From: Triticum aestivum
Lineage: Eukaryota; Streptophyta; Magnoliopsida; Poales; Poaceae
Direction of reading: 5' to 3'
DNA length: 64,000 bases
NCBI RefSeq assembly: GCF_018294505.1
Contig: NC_057814.1
Span: 40,269,251 to 40,333,250 of the forward strand
A model generated the notes under the pieces. That model had not been told where the DNA came from. It saw nothing but the letters and a program-made list of their open reading frames with translations, and did no database searches. Shown piece by piece: positions 63,930-64,000 of the stretch. The translations under genes were made by a program, and so were the position numbers. Positions within the stretch are counted from its first letter, which is position 1. The number at the start of each line of letters is the position of its first letter.

Positions 63930-64000
63930 TGAGAGCATTGGTCCCGGTTCGTGGCACCAACCGGGACCAATGCCCCCCTTTAGTCCCGGTTGGTGCCACC
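63930..64000. repeat. Start of the internal inverted-repeat array of CACTA-3
   Basis: GGTCCCGGTTCGTGGCACC / AACCGGGACCAATGC palindrome, the counterpart of 23330-23420; cut by the window end. A minus-to-plus switch with a hairpin unit would be expected just beyond 64000. Confidence 0.8.

Larger units (their letters stand above)
57755..64000 (-). mobile_element. CACTA-3, minus strand, 3' half (continues past window)
   Basis: The terminus CACTAGTAGGAAAAGG at 57755 is the 3' end of a CACTA element read on the minus strand. Inside are a subterminal array, an assembly gap, the Ulp1-type gene (62519 to 58622), its leader with the same minisatellite and inverted repeat as CACTA-1, and the start of the internal array at 63930-64000. 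Close similarity to CACTA-1 across genes and noncoding parts shows the same family. The transposase half lies beyond 64000. Confidence 0.93.

Noticed and set aside
1..64000. tRNA and rRNA genes
   Set aside because: Only the SINE at 2778 has tRNA-like boxes, and it lacks a cloverleaf; no rRNA-like sequence was recognised.

Overview
The window is nuclear DNA of a Triticeae grass (wheat, Aegilops, rye or barley type). The main evidence is a 1.7 kb solo LTR that I recognise as the Angela/WIS Copia family. It is supported by CACTA elements with GGTCCCGGTT-type subterminal arrays, Stowaway and Tourist MITEs, and the nested, methylation-decayed repeat structure typical of these genomes. There are no bacterial-type operons. 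I see no intact single-copy host gene; the only host-gene piece recognised is a fragment of a nucleobase-ascorbate transporter (about 50.0-50.4 kb, minus strand).

Layout. 0-7.5 kb: a decayed transposon coiled-coil gene, a tRNA-derived SINE, a 3' LINE fragment and two small Stowaway MITEs, inside a block (A1) that recurs at 29.7-31.9 kb (A2). 7.5-14.2 kb: Copia-A, minus strand, with short LTRs (about 168 bp), interrupted by the Angela-type solo LTR. 16.5-29.3 kb: CACTA-1, right end truncated. 32.4-45.9 kb: CACTA-2, complete, 13,475 bp, flanked by the 3-bp duplication TGG. A 1.5 kb deletion-derivative CACTA of the CACTA-1/3 family sits in its transposase exon, flanked by CGA. 46-52 kb: intergenic DNA with MITEs, the transporter fragment and a GC-rich three-copy tandem repeat split by a Tourist MITE. 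51.9-57.1 kb: Copia-B, plus strand, about 126 bp LTRs, with many in-frame stops. 57.8 kb to the window end: CACTA-3, minus strand, a close relative of CACTA-1, containing a 386-bp assembly gap.

The CACTA elements carry a shared gene set. It comprises a small coiled-coil protein with one C-terminal membrane segment (called ORF-alpha here), a TNP2 transposase, and a large DUF8039-type / proline-rich / Ulp1-like cysteine protease gene. CACTA-2 also has an intact 142-codon ORF of unknown function. Almost all copies are broken by stops, frameshifts or insertions, so this is largely a graveyard, with trans-mobilised derivatives.

The most interesting signal is a set of snRNA-type promoters inside the CACTA elements. 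Five times, on both strands, a plant Upstream Sequence Element (GTCCCACMTCG) is followed after exactly 26 bp by a TATA-like box, which is the U6 (RNA polymerase III) spacing. Four of the five are followed at about 30-70 bp by a long imperfect hairpin that ends in a run of 6-8 T. Each unit abuts an array of the element's subterminal inverted repeats, and protein genes start from the other side of some of these arrays. I propose that this CACTA lineage encodes Pol III-transcribed hairpin RNAs. This is inference from sequence; transcription has not been shown.
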